DNA of 64,000 nt from Martinezella rhizogenes (GCF_000799715.1 NZ_JUHG01000011.1:248001-312000); one strand, 5' to 3'. Numbered from the stretch's first letter, positions 29,277 to 38,655 are shown. Program-made: numbers and translations. Notes: generated by a model not told the origin, from the sequence alone.

Positions 29277-29834
29277 ATGGCCGGTAGTGTGAACAAGGTA
29301 ATTCTGGTTGGAAATCTCGGGGCGGACCCGGAAATTCGCCGTACGCAGGATGGCCGTCCGATCGCCAATCTCAACATCGCGACATCGGAAACCTGGCGCG
29401 ATCGCAATTCCGGCGAGCGCAAGGAAAAGACCGAGTGGCATCGTGTGGTCATCTTCAATGAAGGTCTCTGCAAGGTCGCCGAGCAATATCTAAAGAAGGG
29501 CGCCAAGGTTTATATCGAAGGCGCGCTTCAGACCCGTAAGTGGCAGGATCAGAATGGCCAGGATAAGTACTCAACCGAAATCGTGCTGCAGGGCTTCAAT
29601 TCGACGCTGACCATGCTGGACGGTCGCGGTGAAGGCGGCGGTGGCGGCGGCGGTAATCGTGGCGGCGGCGGTGATTTTGGTGGCGGTGATTACGGCGGCG
29701 ACGACTATGGCCAGTCTTCGCCACAATCCTCTGGTGGCCGTAGCGCTGGCGCAAGCCGTGGCGCTCCCGCAAGCGGCGGCGGCGGTGCTGGCAGCAACTT
29801 TTCGCGCGATCTGGACGACGATATCCCGTTTTGA
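29277..29834 (+). CDS. ssb: Single-stranded DNA-binding protein
   Basis: SSB coats single-stranded DNA in replication and repair. The 185-aa protein has an N-terminal OB fold ([51 protein letters not shown]; about residues 5-112). A Gly-rich flexible linker (about 115-175) and the acidic tip DDDIPF, which recruits partner proteins, follow. The ATG is preceded by a weak GGTGTC region. It is divergent from uvrA with a shared LexA box. A strong terminator follows. Confidence 0.98.
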   Translation: MAGSVNKVILVGNLGADPEIRRTQDGRPIANLNIATSETWRDRNSGERKEKTEWHRVVIFNEGLCKVAEQYLKKGAKVYIEGALQTRKWQDQNGQDKYSTEIVLQGFNSTLTMLDGRGEGGGGGGGNRGGGGDFGGGDYGGDDYGQSSPQSSGGRSAGASRGAPASGGGGAGSNFSRDLDDDIPF

Positions 29835-29878
29835 TCGAGCGGCGCTGATCGAGAGATTATACCGAATTGCGTTGAATG

Positions 29879-29902
29879 GCCCGCCCTCTCGGCGGGCTTT
29901 TC
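29879..29902. terminator. Rho-independent terminator after ssb
   Basis: The stem GCCCGCC / GGCGGGC with loop CTCTC is followed by TTTT. It also lies at the 3' end of the opposing marC gene, so it may serve both. Confidence 0.85.
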
Positions 29903-30534
29903 TATGCGGCCCCCAGGGCAGACCTTACGCCGTCTACGACGAACTGGGCGGCAAGTGCGGCGAGGATGACGCCGAGCAGGCGGGTCAGGATGGCGCGGCC
30001 GGTTGCCCCCAGCATGCGGTCGAGCCTGTCCGAGATTGCGAGCGCCGCGAAGACAAGCCCGAGATTGACGGCGATGACGCCGATCAGCTGCGCCCGGTCG
30101 AGCGTGGTTTGCAGCGAGCCGGCGAGCAGGATGGTTGCCGAAATGGCGCCGGGGCCGGCGATCAGCGGCAAGGCGAGGGGGAAGACCGCGATATTGTGGA
30201 TGTGATCCTTTGTGATCGCGACCTCGGTCGTCTTCTCCTTCCGGTCCTGCCGCTTCTCGAACACCATCTCGAAGGCGATCCAGAAGAGCAGCAGGCCGCC
30301 GGCGATGCGGAAGGCGCCGATGGAGATGCCGAGAATGCCGAGCACGCTGGCGCCGAACAGCGCGAAGGCGGCCAGGATGAAGAAGGCGATCAACGATCCG
30401 CGCAGGGCCACCTGCTTGCGCTCTGCCCGGTTCATGCCGGCTGTGAGGCCGATGAAAAGCGGAGCGAGACCTGGCGGATCGACGGTGACAAGAAGCGTCG
30501 TGAAGGCATTGATTAGCGTGTCCGCGCTCGCCAT
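29902..30534 (-). CDS. MarC family integral membrane protein
   Basis: This 210-aa inner-membrane protein of the MarC family (UPF0056) has about six hydrophobic segments. Family blocks are LLVTVDPPGLAPLFIGLT near the start and AVFPLALPLIAGPGAISATI in the middle. Despite the name, MarC is not required for multiple antibiotic resistance in E. coli, and the function is unknown. ATG 30534 is preferred because GGGGA lies 5 nt before it; ATG 30549 is the alternative. Earlier in-frame codons give a hydrophilic extension unlike the family. It is convergent with ssb and divergent from gyrA. Confidence 0.9.
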   Translation of the reverse strand: MASADTLINAFTTLLVTVDPPGLAPLFIGLTAGMNRAERKQVALRGSLIAFFILAAFALFGASVLGILGISIGAFRIAGGLLLFWIAFEMVFEKRQDRKEKTTEVAITKDHIHNIAVFPLALPLIAGPGAISATILLAGSLQTTLDRAQLIGVIAVNLGLVFAALAISDRLDRMLGATGRAILTRLLGVILAALAAQFVVDGVRSALGAA

Positions 30535-30761
30535 ATGTTCCCCAGCCATTTGTTTTCTATGGTTCTTGACCTCATTGATATGCGAGGAATGAGCTTTCGC
30601 AAAGCGCAATGCGGACAATCCGGGACGCGCCGCCACGGAAATGTTCGAATTAGCGGGTTAAGAGGGCAAAAGCCTGTTCAAAAGCACCCACCAAAATTGG
30701 CGCTTCCAGGGCCTTTCGGCTATAAATTTCGCAGTGATTCTAAAAGAGATCGTGATCTGTT

Positions 30762-33566
30762 TTGACTGAGCAAACACCACCCGGCGGCGGGAAGCTCCCG
30801 CCAGGCATCGAGCCAATTTCCATCATGGAGGAAATGCAGCGGTCGTACCTCGATTACGCCATGAGCGTGATCGTCAGCCGCGCACTTCCCGATGTTCGCG
30901 ATGGTCTGAAGCCCGTTCATCGACGCATCCTTTATGGCATGTCGGAACTCGGGATCGACTGGAATAAGAAATATGTAAAATGCGCCCGCGTAACCGGTGA
31001 CGTGATGGGTAAATACCATCCGCACGGCAACTCGGCCATTTACGACGCGCTCGCCCGTATGGCGCAGCCTTGGTCGCTTCGCCTGCCGTTGATTGACGGC
31101 CAGGGCAATTTCGGCTCCGTCGACGGCGATCCGCCTGCGGCTGAACGTTACACCGAATGCCGCCTGCAGAAGGTGGCGCATGCGCTGCTCGACGATCTCG
31201 ACAAGGAAACCGTCGATTTCCGCGACAACTATGACGGCACGCTGAGCGAGCCCGTCGTCGTGCCGGCAAAGTTCCCGAACCTGCTCGTCAACGGTTCCGG
31301 CGGCATTGCAGTCGGCATGGCGACCAATATTCCGCCGCATAACCTGTCGGAAGTGATCGACGGCTGCATCGCGCTGATCGACAATCCGGCGATCGAGCTG
31401 CCGGAAATCATGCAGATCATTCCGGGGCCGGATTTCCCGACAGGCGCCAAGATCCTCGGTCGTGCCGGTATCCGCTCCGCCTATGAGACGGGGCGCGGCT
31501 CCATCGTCATGCGTGGCGTTGCGGCGATTGAGCCGATGCGTGGCGACCGCGAGCAGATCATCATCACCGAAATTCCCTATCAGGTGAACAAGGCGACGAT
31601 GATCGAGAAGATGGCCGAACTCGTGCGCGAAAAGCGCATTGAGGGCATCTCCGACCTGCGTGACGAGTCCGACCGCCAGGGCTATCGCGTTGTCGTCGAG
31701 CTGAAGCGCGACGCCAATGCTGATGTCATTCTGAACCAGCTGTATCGTTATACGCCGTTGCAGACCTCTTTCGGCGCCAACGTAGTCGCGTTGAATGGCG
31801 GCAAGCCAGAGCAGTTGACCTTGCTCGACATGCTGCGCGCCTTCGTGTCCTTCCGCGAGGAAGTCGTCAGCCGTCGTACCAAGTACCTGCTGCGCAAGGC
31901 GCGCGAACGCGCCCACGTCCTGGTCGGTCTTGCCATCGCCGTCGCCAATATCGATGAAGTCATCCGCGTCATCCGTAGCGCTCCCGATCCGCAGTCGGCG
32001 CGCGAAGAGTTGATGACCCGCCGCTGGCCCGCGGAAGATGTCGAATCCCTTATCCGGCTAATTGACGATCCGCGCCACCGTATCAACGAAGACCGCACCT
32101 ATAATCTCTCGGAAGAGCAGGCGCGTGCCATTCTCGAGCTGCGTCTTGCCCGCCTGACGGCACTCGGCCGCGACGAAATCGGCGACGAACTCAACAAGAT
32201 CGGCGCCGAGATCAAGGATTATCTCGATATCCTGTCGTCGCGTGTCCGCATTCAAGCCATTGTAAAAGAAGAGCTTATCGCGGTTCGTGACGAGTTCGGC
32301 ACGCCGCGTCGTACCGAGATCGTCGATGGCGGCCTCGAAATGGACGATGAGGATCTGATTGCCCGCGAGGACATGGTCGTCACCGTTTCGCATCTCGGCT
32401 ATATCAAGCGCGTGCCGCTGACCACCTATCGCGCCCAGCGCCGTGGTGGCAAGGGTCGCTCCGGAATGACAACGCGTGACGAAGATTTCGTTACCCGGCT
32501 ATTTGTTCTCAATACGCATACGCCGGTGCTGTTCTTCTCCTCGCGCGGCATCGTCTATAAGGAGAAGGTCTGGCGCCTGCCGATCGGAACGCCGACGTCG
32601 CGCGGCAAGGCGTTGATCAACATGTTGCCGCTGGAGCCCGGCGAGCGCATCACCACGATCATGCCGCTGCCCGAGGACGAGGACACCTGGGACAACCTCG
32701 ACGTGATGTTCACGACGACGCGCGGCACCGTGCGCCGTAATAAATTGTCGGATTTCGTTCAGGTCAACCGCAATGGCAAGATCGCCATGAAGCTGGAGGA
32801 GGAGGGTGACGAAATCCTCTCCGTCGAGACCTGCACCGAGCATGACGACGTGCTTTTGACGACGGCGCTTGGACAGTGCATCCGCTTCCAGGTCTCGGAC
32901 GTGCGCGTCTTTGCCGGCCGTAATTCCATCGGTGTTCGCGGCATCTCGCTGGCCTCGGGTGACAGCATCATTTCGATGACCATCGTCAACCATGTGGACG
33001 CCGAGCCTTGGGAGCGCGCCGCCTATCTCAAGCGCTCCACCAACGAGCGTCGCTCGACCACGGGGGACGATGAGGAAATTGCGCTGGTTGGCGAGGAAGT
33101 CACCGAAGAGGGACAGCTGAGCGACGAGCGCTATGAAGAGCTGAAGGCGCGCGAGCAATTCGTGCTGACGGTCTCGGAAAAGGGCTACGGCAAGCGTTCG
33201 TCCTCCTACGACTTCCGCATCTCCGGCCGTGGCGGCAAGGGCATTCGTGCCACCGACACGTCGAAGACTGCCGAGATCGGCGAGCTGGTCGCTGCCTTCC
33301 CGGTCGAGGAAAGCAATCAGATCATGCTGGTCTCGGATGGCGGTCAGCTGATCCGTGTTCCGGTCGGCGGCATTCGCATCGCCAGCCGCGCCACCAAGGG
33401 CGTCACCATCTTCTCGACCGCCAAGGACGAAAAGGTCGTTTCGGTCGAGCGCATCAGCGAACCGGAAGGCGATGATGACGCCGTCGAGGCGGATGCTGAA
33501 GGTGGCGTGCCGAATGGAGACGTCGAGGCGCCTGCCGGCGATGCCGAAGGGACTAGCGAGGAATAG
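30762..33566 (+). CDS. gyrA: DNA gyrase subunit A
   Basis: GyrA is the DNA-cleaving subunit of gyrase, which adds negative supercoils. In the 934-aa protein the catalytic tyrosine is Y130 (in ERYTECRLQ). The quinolone-resistance region reads [19 protein letters not shown] with S91 and D95 (E. coli S83/D87), the wild-type susceptible residues. The C-terminal beta-pinwheel includes [11 protein letters not shown], the GyrA box. An acidic tail of about 35 residues ends the protein. The start is TTG 30762, giving [26 protein letters not shown] strong terminator follows. Confidence 0.98.
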   Translation: MTEQTPPGGGKLPPGIEPISIMEEMQRSYLDYAMSVIVSRALPDVRDGLKPVHRRILYGMSELGIDWNKKYVKCARVTGDVMGKYHPHGNSAIYDALARMAQPWSLRLPLIDGQGNFGSVDGDPPAAERYTECRLQKVAHALLDDLDKETVDFRDNYDGTLSEPVVVPAKFPNLLVNGSGGIAVGMATNIPPHNLSEVIDGCIALIDNPAIELPEIMQIIPGPDFPTGAKILGRAGIRSAYETGRGSIVMRGVAAIEPMRGDREQIIITEIPYQVNKATMIEKMAELVREKRIEGISDLRDESDRQGYRVVVELKRDANADVILNQLYRYTPLQTSFGANVVALNGGKPEQLTLLDMLRAFVSFREEVVSRRTKYLLRKARERAHVLVGLAIAVANIDEVIRVIRSAPDPQSAREELMTRRWPAEDVESLIRLIDDPRHRINEDRTYNLSEEQARAILELRLARLTALGRDEIGDELNKIGAEIKDYLDILSSRVRIQAIVKEELIAVRDEFGTPRRTEIVDGGLEMDDEDLIAREDMVVTVSHLGYIKRVPLTTYRAQRRGGKGRSGMTTRDEDFVTRLFVLNTHTPVLFFSSRGIVYKEKVWRLPIGTPTSRGKALINMLPLEPGERITTIMPLPEDEDTWDNLDVMFTTTRGTVRRNKLSDFVQVNRNGKIAMKLEEEGDEILSVETCTEHDDVLLTTALGQCIRFQVSDVRVFAGRNSIGVRGISLASGDSIISMTIVNHVDAEPWERAAYLKRSTNERRSTTGDDEEIALVGEEVTEEGQLSDERYEELKAREQFVLTVSEKGYGKRSSSYDFRISGRGGKGIRATDTSKTAEIGELVAAFPVEESNQIMLVSDGGQLIRVPVGGIRIASRATKGVTIFSTAKDEKVVSVERISEPEGDDDAVEADAEGGVPNGDVEAPAGDAEGTSEE

Positions 33567-33591
33567 CTCGCGGTTTTCATGAACTGACTGG

Positions 33592-33620
33592 AAAACGGCC
33601 GCCCTTGGGCGGCCGTTTTT
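33592..33620 (+). terminator. Rho-independent terminator of gyrA
   Basis: A 13-bp stem (AAAACGGCCGCCC / GGGCGGCCGTTTT) with a tiny loop and a T-run ends the gyrA transcript 25 nt after the stop. Confidence 0.92.
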
Positions 33621-33664
33621 GTTTGCTCGAGAACATCGGTATAGATCTTGGAATGCAGCGTGCC

Positions 33665-34024
33665 TCATGGAGAGGCGGTAAGACCTGCCCGCCAGGTGGT
33701 CCAGCCTGTCAGCAGTACCAGGCCCAATGCGATCGCGGGAGCAATGGCATGTGAATATTCGCCATGTCTAAGCACAGTCGCAGTTGCCGCGAGCATTACG
33801 GCTGCGGCAAGTGCTAGGCCAAGAAGGCGAGTAGGGCGCAAAAGGATGAGGGCGGCGGCAGCCAGCTCGACTATACCGGTCACGTAATGAAACCATCCGG
33901 GATAGCCCCAGCGCTGGTAATCATCGAGAATGGTGTTGGATGCAAAAATATTGCCCAATCCTCCAGCCACGAAGAAAACTCCCACGATCCATGGAAGTAT
34001 CAGGCTCCATTTGAATTTACCCAC
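33665..34024 (-). CDS. DoxX-like small membrane protein
   Basis: This 119-aa protein has four hydrophobic segments and resembles the DoxX/DoxD-like family (LILPWIVGVFFVAGGLGNIF, YVTGIVELAAAALIL). Its role is not established; some DoxX proteins join redox or detoxification complexes. The start is GTG 34024, supported by GGGAGG about 9 nt upstream. It overlaps the end of the tetR gene by 8 nt, so the two genes form a translationally coupled operon, and the regulator probably controls it through the palindrome at 34683. Confidence 0.85.
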   Translation of the reverse strand: MGKFKWSLILPWIVGVFFVAGGLGNIFASNTILDDYQRWGYPGWFHYVTGIVELAAAALILLRPTRLLGLALAAAVMLAATATVLRHGEYSHAIAPAIALGLVLLTGWTTWRAGLTASP

Positions 34025-34661
34025 GGTCTTTTGCCTCCCTTGTTATGGCGCCCAGCAGAAATGTCTTAACTGCCGCTTCGCTCAGGCGTTCGATTGTAGT
34101 TTTATCCGGCGGTTTGCGATCAATCCCCACGAGCCCGCGTAATTGCGGCGCCATCACCAGCATGCTCAGGAACTGCTCGGCTAAATCAAACGCGGAGATG
34201 TCTTCCCGAAACTGACCGTCCGCCTGCTTTGGTTCGATCCAGCTTGCCAGAATGCGCGCGGCATTCTCCGGGCCTCCGAACCAGATTGCCTGGGCGAGCC
34301 TCGGGAATTGATGGCCCTTGGATGCCATCAGGCGATGTAGTGCGAGCGTTTGTGGTTGAAGCACGATGCCGAGAATACTGCGTGCGAAGGATGAGAGAGC
34401 CCTGTCGAACTCTCCATTTTTGGGAATTTCCAGCTGTTCGAGCGGGCCGGAAAGATCGGCGCAAAGCCGCGTAACGGCCTCTATAAAAAGCCCTTCCTTG
34501 CCGCCGAAATGATCGTAGACATTGCGCCGTGAACCACCGGAGCGGGATATGACCATATCAATGGAAACAGCATCATATCCCTGCTCGAGGAACAATTCCG
34601 CTGCACTTTCCACAAGCTGGTTGATCCGGTCCGCCCCACGTTCCGTCCTATGGGTTTCCAT
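34017..34661 (-). CDS. TetR family transcriptional regulator
   Basis: This 214-aa repressor has an N-terminal TetR HTH (about residues 10-58; AAELFLEQGYDAVSIDMVIS, GGSRRNVYDHFGGKEGLF) and a TetR_C-type ligand domain. It is probably self-regulating: a perfect 11-bp inverted repeat lies 22-46 nt before its start codon. The doxX gene overlaps its 3' end. The inducer is unknown. Confidence 0.92.
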   Translation of the reverse strand: METHRTERGADRINQLVESAAELFLEQGYDAVSIDMVISRSGGSRRNVYDHFGGKEGLFIEAVTRLCADLSGPLEQLEIPKNGEFDRALSSFARSILGIVLQPQTLALHRLMASKGHQFPRLAQAIWFGGPENAARILASWIEPKQADGQFREDISAFDLAEQFLSMLVMAPQLRGLVGIDRKPPDKTTIERLSEAAVKTFLLGAITREAKDRG

Positions 34662-34682
34662 ATAAACCTCTTCCGATGAATT

Positions 34683-34707
34683 ATGGTATGGTACTATACC
34701 ATACCAT
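34683..34707. promoter_or_regulatory. Perfect palindromic operator upstream of tetR
   Basis: ATGGTATGGTA-CTA-TACCATACCAT: two 11-nt perfect arms with a 3-nt centre, 22 nt upstream of the tetR start. Each arm repeats the word ATGGT. This position and symmetry are what a TetR dimer (or pair of dimers) uses for autorepression. Confidence 0.8.
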
Positions 34708-34794
34708 TTGGCGACGCAAGAATCCTGAAGAGGATTTACTGGAGCAGTGCTGCCTTTGATCGGTGTGATGATTTCCGATGTGCAGCTACTGCAT

Positions 34795-34826
34795 GGAAAA
34801 AACCGGACGCTTCACAGCGTCCGGTT
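34795..34826 (-). terminator. Rho-independent terminator of the small membrane protein cluster
   Basis: An 11-bp stem (AACCGGACGCT / AGCGTCCGGTT) with loop TCAC is followed on the minus strand by TTTTTT. It ends transcripts coming from the three small genes and separates them from tetR. Confidence 0.85.
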
Positions 34827-34889
34827 TGAATCAATTCGAGCAATTTGGGTGCCTACGCGAGGTGGGGGGATCGTCGGGAACCCGAGGGT

Positions 34890-35024
34890 TCAGAGCGTTC
34901 CGTGACGCTTGTTCAGCTTCTTGCTCTCTTCACTTTCGCGATGGAGCGCCGATATGGTGGATGCGACAGACACAATGAACATGATGCTGATGAAAAGCGT
35001 AAGCACCGTTAATATCGTGAACAT
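34890..35024 (-). CDS. Small membrane protein (44 aa)
   Basis: This short gene encodes MFTILTVLTLFISIMFIVSV..., a 44-aa protein. One transmembrane helix (about residues 3-25) is followed by a charged, Lys/Glu-rich cytoplasmic-type tail ending in KKLNKRHGTL. GAGGAAGGGAGCG lies 3-15 nt before the ATG, a strong Shine-Dalgarno. It is last of three small membrane protein genes on the same strand, 41 nt after the second, and is followed by a terminator. I do not recognise the family. It is probably a real gene because start signal, hydrophobic profile and terminator agree. Confidence 0.65.
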   Translation of the reverse strand: MFTILTVLTLFISIMFIVSVASTISALHRESEESKKLNKRHGTL

Positions 35025-35065
35025 GATCGCTCCCTTCCTCTCGTGGAACTAGCGTTCAGATCCCT

Positions 35066-35224
35066 TTAGTACTGGCTGGAGGCGGTAAAGGAACGAGCCG
35101 AAGCAAAGGGACCATAGATCTTCGACTGATCGGGTTTCTGATCGTAAAGAGCGATCGTTGCTGCAAGCATTCCGGAAATCATAGTCATCCAAACAACGTT
35201 AATAAGCGTGATCTTGTCAGGCAT
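35066..35224 (-). CDS. Small membrane protein (52 aa)
   Basis: This is a 52-aa protein starting at ATG 35224, with AAGGAAAC a few nt upstream. One hydrophobic helix (about residues 6-26, ITLINVVWMTMISGMLAATI) is followed by a soluble, Ser-rich C-terminus (YGPFASARSFTASSQY). It lies in the middle of a three-gene group of tiny membrane proteins. A longer in-frame extension to 35254 lacks a good ribosome site. I do not recognise the family. Translocation direction and function cannot be told from the sequence. Confidence 0.6.
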   Translation of the reverse strand: MPDKITLINVVWMTMISGMLAATIALYDQKPDQSKIYGPFASARSFTASSQY

Positions 35225-35319
35225 ACTCTGTTTCCTTCTTACAGCAACGTGCAAATTTAAGGTTCGTACTTTAACGCAGCGGCTCGTGAATGGTTCCGCT
35301 ATATGTTGGGCTCTATCTA

Positions 35320-35538
35320 TCAGCGTCCATCTGAAGCAACCTTGAATGCCTTGTTCATCTGGCGTTCAGATTCGCGATGCGTTTTGCGCATGGCACTGAT
35401 GATTTCTTGGGCAGAAATGGCGCCATCCCTGTCGACACGGCTCGCCCATTCGATTTCGTAACTGTTCGCGAACAGGTGAACGACGTGCTCGATGACGATA
35501 GAGCCGATAATGGCGACTGCGACGATGAGGACCAACAT
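35320..35538 (-). CDS. Small membrane protein with EF-hand-like loop (72 aa)
   Basis: This 72-aa protein starts at ATG 35538, with AGGAATATCAGG upstream. An N-terminal transmembrane helix (about residues 1-22, MLVLIVAVAIIGSIVIEHVV) precedes a soluble part. The segment RVDRDGAISAQE fits a 12-residue EF-hand calcium loop at positions 3, 5, 6, 8, 9 and 12 (D, D, G, I, S, E) but has Arg at position 1. It is flanked by helical sequence (EIISAMRKTHRESERQM). It heads the three-gene group. Function is unknown; calcium binding is inference. Confidence 0.65.
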   Translation of the reverse strand: MLVLIVAVAIIGSIVIEHVVHLFANSYEIEWASRVDRDGAISAQEIISAMRKTHRESERQMNKAFKVASDGR

Positions 35539-35739
35539 GACCTGATATTCCTGGGCCGGGGGCGGATGAGCCGATTGAACCGGCCCGTTTCGATGTTGGG
35601 GTGAGTAAAGCATTGTCGATCTGAAACGGGCTTGAACGTCGCATTCATCCGCCGTTCAGAGGCAGCCGCCCGGTTGCAAATGACTTGCGAGAAGGGGCTA
35701 TCCGTGACAAAAGGCGTCGAAACAACGAGCCGGCTTGGT

Positions 35740-36243
35740 ATGACGACAGCCTTTTATCCCGGATCTTTCGATCCCATGACCAATGGACATCTGGACGTCC
35801 TCGTGCAGGCGCTGAATGTTGCCTCCAAGGTTATTGTTGCGATCGGCATTCATCCTGGCAAGAAGCCGCTTTTTTCCTTCGAGGAACGGGCCGAGCTGAT
35901 CAACCGGTCGCTCGCCGATGCGCTGCCGCGGAAGGCGGGCGATATTTCCGTCGTCTCTTTCGACAATCTGGTGGTCGACGCGGCGCGCAAGCACGGCGCA
36001 AGCCTCCTGGTGCGCGGCCTGCGCGACGGCACCGATCTCGATTATGAAATGCAGATGGCCGGTATGAACCGGCAGATGGCGCCGGATATTCAGACCCTGT
36101 TTCTGCCCGCCGGCACGGCATCGCGGCCCATAACCGCCACATTGGTGCGGCAGATCGCTTCCATGGGCGGCAATGTCAGCGCCTTCGTCCCGCCAGCGGT
36201 TCTTGAAGCCCTGACTGGCAAGTTAAAAGATCCGGCCAAATAA
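35740..36243 (+). CDS. coaD: Phosphopantetheine adenylyltransferase
   Basis: CoaD catalyses the penultimate step of coenzyme A synthesis, 4'-phosphopantetheine plus ATP to dephospho-CoA. The 167-aa protein has the nucleotidyltransferase motif [15 protein letters not shown] (TNGH box), [15 protein letters not shown] and the C-terminal [17 protein letters not shown] 35740 is chosen because it begins the fold at once ([10 protein letters not shown]); the frame is open further upstream but does not look like the family. It heads the block coaD, two cyclophilins, queA, tgt. Confidence 0.96.
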   Translation: MTTAFYPGSFDPMTNGHLDVLVQALNVASKVIVAIGIHPGKKPLFSFEERAELINRSLADALPRKAGDISVVSFDNLVVDAARKHGASLLVRGLRDGTDLDYEMQMAGMNRQMAPDIQTLFLPAGTASRPITATLVRQIASMGGNVSAFVPPAVLEALTGKLKDPAK

Positions 36244-36280
36244 AAGCCAGGCCGAAATCCATTTCCCGAACGGAGCACCC

Positions 36281-36853
36281 ATGAAACTTTTTCATATCGC
36301 CTTGGCAGGCTTTCTCGGCCTCGCCGCCTTCGCGGGCAGCGCCTTGTCGGCAGCAGCCACCGATCTTCTGACGATCCAGCTGAAGGATGGTCCTGTGGTC
36401 ATCCAGCTGATGCCCGAAGTTGCTCCGAAGCATGTTGCGCAGATCGAAGCGCTGGCGAAGAAGGGTGCGTATGACAATGTCGTCTTCCACCGCGTCATCG
36501 ACGGCTTCATGGCCCAGACCGGCGATGTCCAGTACGGCAACACGACGAAGGGCTATAATGCCGCCAAGGCCGGCACCGGCGGTTCCGATCTTCCCAACCT
36601 TCCGGCCGAGTTCTCCAAGGTTCCGTTCACGCGCGGCGTTATCGGAATGGCGCGCGCCCAGGATCCAAATTCCGCCAATTCGCAGTTCTTCATCATGTTC
36701 GCGGATGGCGATTTTCTGAATGGCCAGTACACGGTCGTCGGCAAGGTCGTCTCGGGCATGGAGTTGGTCGACAAGATCAAGCGCGGCGAGGGCCAGAACG
36801 GCGAAGTGAGCGACCCGGACAAGATGCTGAAGGTCACCGTCAGCAAGAAGTAA
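36281..36853 (+). CDS. Exported cyclophilin-type peptidyl-prolyl isomerase
   Basis: This 190-aa cyclophilin has a signal peptide (about residues 1-26; LAGFLGLAAFAGSALSAAA), so it acts in the periplasm on proline-limited folding. The core motifs VVFHRVIDGFMAQTGD (catalytic Arg) and NSANSQFFIMFAD are intact. coaD ends 37 nt upstream. A second, cytoplasmic cyclophilin follows after a pair of palindromic repeats; the two look like a duplication that diverged in location. Confidence 0.95.
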   Translation: MKLFHIALAGFLGLAAFAGSALSAAATDLLTIQLKDGPVVIQLMPEVAPKHVAQIEALAKKGAYDNVVFHRVIDGFMAQTGDVQYGNTTKGYNAAKAGTGGSDLPNLPAEFSKVPFTRGVIGMARAQDPNSANSQFFIMFADGDFLNGQYTVVGKVVSGMELVDKIKRGEGQNGEVSDPDKMLKVTVSKK

Positions 36854-36862
36854 TTCTACAGG

Positions 36863-36962
36863 CGTGATCCCCAAAAGTGCCTTGCGGTTTTTGGATAAGA
36901 TCATGCCGAGGCAAGTGGCATGATCCCCAAAAGTGTGAAGCGGTTTTGGGACAAGATCATGC
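36863..36962. repeat. Two copies of an intergenic palindromic repeat
   Basis: Two imperfect direct copies of a ~44-nt element lie between the two cyclophilin genes (about 36863-36906 and 36918-36962). Each begins TGATCCCCAAAAGTG and ends GATCATGC, with CGGTTTT near the middle, so it can fold as an imperfect hairpin. Similar GATCATG-ended elements are common in rhizobial intergenic regions. Confidence 0.7.
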
Positions 36963-36991
36963 GTAATCAAACATAGAAAGAGGAAACGAAA

Positions 36992-37492
36992 ATGGCTGAG
37001 ATCAAGGATCCCGAAAACACCCTCATCCTGGAAACCACCAAGGGCGAAGTTGTCATTCAGCTGCTGCCGCAGGTCGCTCCCGAGCATGTCGCCCGCATCA
37101 AGGAACTCGCTCGCGAGAAAGCCTATGACGGTGTCGTATTCCATCGCGTCATCGACGGCTTCATGGCTCAGACCGGCGACGTGGAGCACGGTAAGGTCGG
37201 CGGCAATACGGCCCGCGCTGGTACGGGCGGTTCGTCCAAGCCGGACCTGAAGGCTGAGTTTTCCGCCACCTCGCACATTCGCGGCACCTGCTCGATGGCG
37301 CGTTCGCAGAACCCGAATTCGGCCAACTCGCAGTTCTTCATCTGCTTTGCCGACTCGGCATGGCTGAACAAGCAGTATTCGGTCTGGGGCCAGGTGATCT
37401 CGGGCATGGACAATGTCGACAAGATCAAGCGCGGCGAGCCGGTGAAGGATCCGGATTCGATCGTCTCGGCACGGATTGCCGCCGACGTCTGA
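36992..37492 (+). CDS. Cytoplasmic cyclophilin-type peptidyl-prolyl isomerase
   Basis: This 166-aa PpiB-like enzyme has no signal peptide, so it acts in the cytoplasm. The catalytic block VVFHRVIDGFMAQTGD is identical to that of its exported neighbour, and NSANSQFFICFAD, WLNKQYSVWGQV and the C-terminal PDSIVSARIAADV complete the fold. GAGGAAACGAA precedes the ATG. The next gene is queA, after a probable terminator hairpin. Confidence 0.96.
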   Translation: MAEIKDPENTLILETTKGEVVIQLLPQVAPEHVARIKELAREKAYDGVVFHRVIDGFMAQTGDVEHGKVGGNTARAGTGGSSKPDLKAEFSATSHIRGTCSMARSQNPNSANSQFFICFADSAWLNKQYSVWGQVISGMDNVDKIKRGEPVKDPDSIVSARIAADV

Positions 37493-37506
37493 TTGTGATT
37501 ATTCCT

Positions 37507-37546
37507 GAAACCCGCCTCTTGCGCCTTTGGCGTGGGGGCGGGTTTC
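37507..37546 (+). terminator. Stem-loop after the second cyclophilin gene
   Basis: The outer stem GAAACCCGCC / GGCGGGTTTC encloses a smaller GCGCC-TTT-GGCGT hairpin, followed by GCTTTG. It lies 14 nt after the stop and just before queA. Confidence 0.65.
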
Positions 37547-37566
37547 GCTTTGCCTGGATTGCCTGA

Positions 37567-38649
37567 ATGCGTGTTGACCTTTTCGATTTCGACCTGCCGG
37601 ACGAGCGTATCGCGCTCAGGCCCGCCGAGCCGCGCGACAGCGCGCGCCTGCTCGTGGTCGATCCGAATACTCAGATGGTTCTGAGCGACCACCAAGTCCG
37701 TGATTTGCCGTCCTTCCTTCGTCCCGGCGATGCTATCGTCTTCAACGACACGAAGGTCATCCCGGCACAACTCGAGGGCATTCGTCATCGCGAGGGTGCG
37801 CCCGGCCAACAGGTATCGGCGACGTTGCACATGCGCGTAGCGCCCGACCGCTGGAAGGCATTTGCCAAGCCGGGCAAGCGCATCAAGATCGGCGACCGCA
37901 TCCAGTTCGGCCATGGCGAAAATGTCTGCGCTCTCGGCGCGCTTGATGCCGAAGTCGAGGAGAAAGGCGAGGGTGGCGAGATCACATTGCGTTTCGATCT
38001 CTCCGGCCCGGCGCTCGACGAGGCGATTGCCGCCGTCGGCCATATCCCGCTGCCGCCCTATATCGCCGCCAAACGCCCGGAAGACGAGCGCGATCGCGCC
38101 GATTACCAGACCATCTATGCCCGCGAAGAGGGCGCCGTCGCAGCGCCCACCGCCGGGCTGCATTTCACACCGTCGCTGTTTGCAACGCTGGACGCCATGG
38201 GTGTCGAGCGGCATTTCGTGACGCTGCATGTCGGCGCCGGCACGTTTCTGCCGGTCAAGGCGGACGATACCGAAGACCACAAGATGCATTTCGAGATTGG
38301 CCATGTCGATGCGGCGACGGCGGAAAAACTGAATGCCGTGAAGGCGAGGGGCGGACGCATCGTCTGCGTCGGCACGACGTCGTTGCGGCTAATCGAAAGT
38401 GCCGCCGCCGAGGATGGAACGATCAAGCCTTGGTCAGGCGCCACCGGCATCTTCATTACGCCCGGCTACCGCTTCAAGGCGGTCGATCTGCTGATGACCA
38501 ATTTTCACCTGCCGCGCTCGACGCTGTTCATGCTGGTGTCGGCCTTTGCCGGCCTCGATACCATGCGCGCGGCCTACACTCATGCTATTGAGACGGGCTA
38601 TCGCTTCTATTCCTATGGCGATGGCAGCCTGCTCCACCGGAAAGACTAA
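37567..38649 (+). CDS. queA: tRNA preQ1(34) S-adenosylmethionine ribosyltransferase-isomerase
   Basis: QueA transfers and rearranges the ribose of S-adenosylmethionine onto preQ1 in tRNA, giving epoxyqueuosine. The 360-aa protein has family blocks [21 protein letters not shown] (trimmed: [17 protein letters not shown]), [38 protein letters not shown] and the C-terminal [12 protein letters not shown]. The length is normal. The 6-nt gap to tgt shows that the queuosine genes form a transcription unit. Confidence 0.97.
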   Translation: MRVDLFDFDLPDERIALRPAEPRDSARLLVVDPNTQMVLSDHQVRDLPSFLRPGDAIVFNDTKVIPAQLEGIRHREGAPGQQVSATLHMRVAPDRWKAFAKPGKRIKIGDRIQFGHGENVCALGALDAEVEEKGEGGEITLRFDLSGPALDEAIAAVGHIPLPPYIAAKRPEDERDRADYQTIYAREEGAVAAPTAGLHFTPSLFATLDAMGVERHFVTLHVGAGTFLPVKADDTEDHKMHFEIGHVDAATAEKLNAVKARGGRIVCVGTTSLRLIESAAAEDGTIKPWSGATGIFITPGYRFKAVDLLMTNFHLPRSTLFMLVSAFAGLDTMRAAYTHAIETGYRFYSYGDGSLLHRKD

Positions 38650-38655
38650 GACGAG

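Noticed and set aside
31017..31046. Quinolone resistance mutation in gyrA
   Set aside because: Both hot-spot residues (S91, D95) are wild type.
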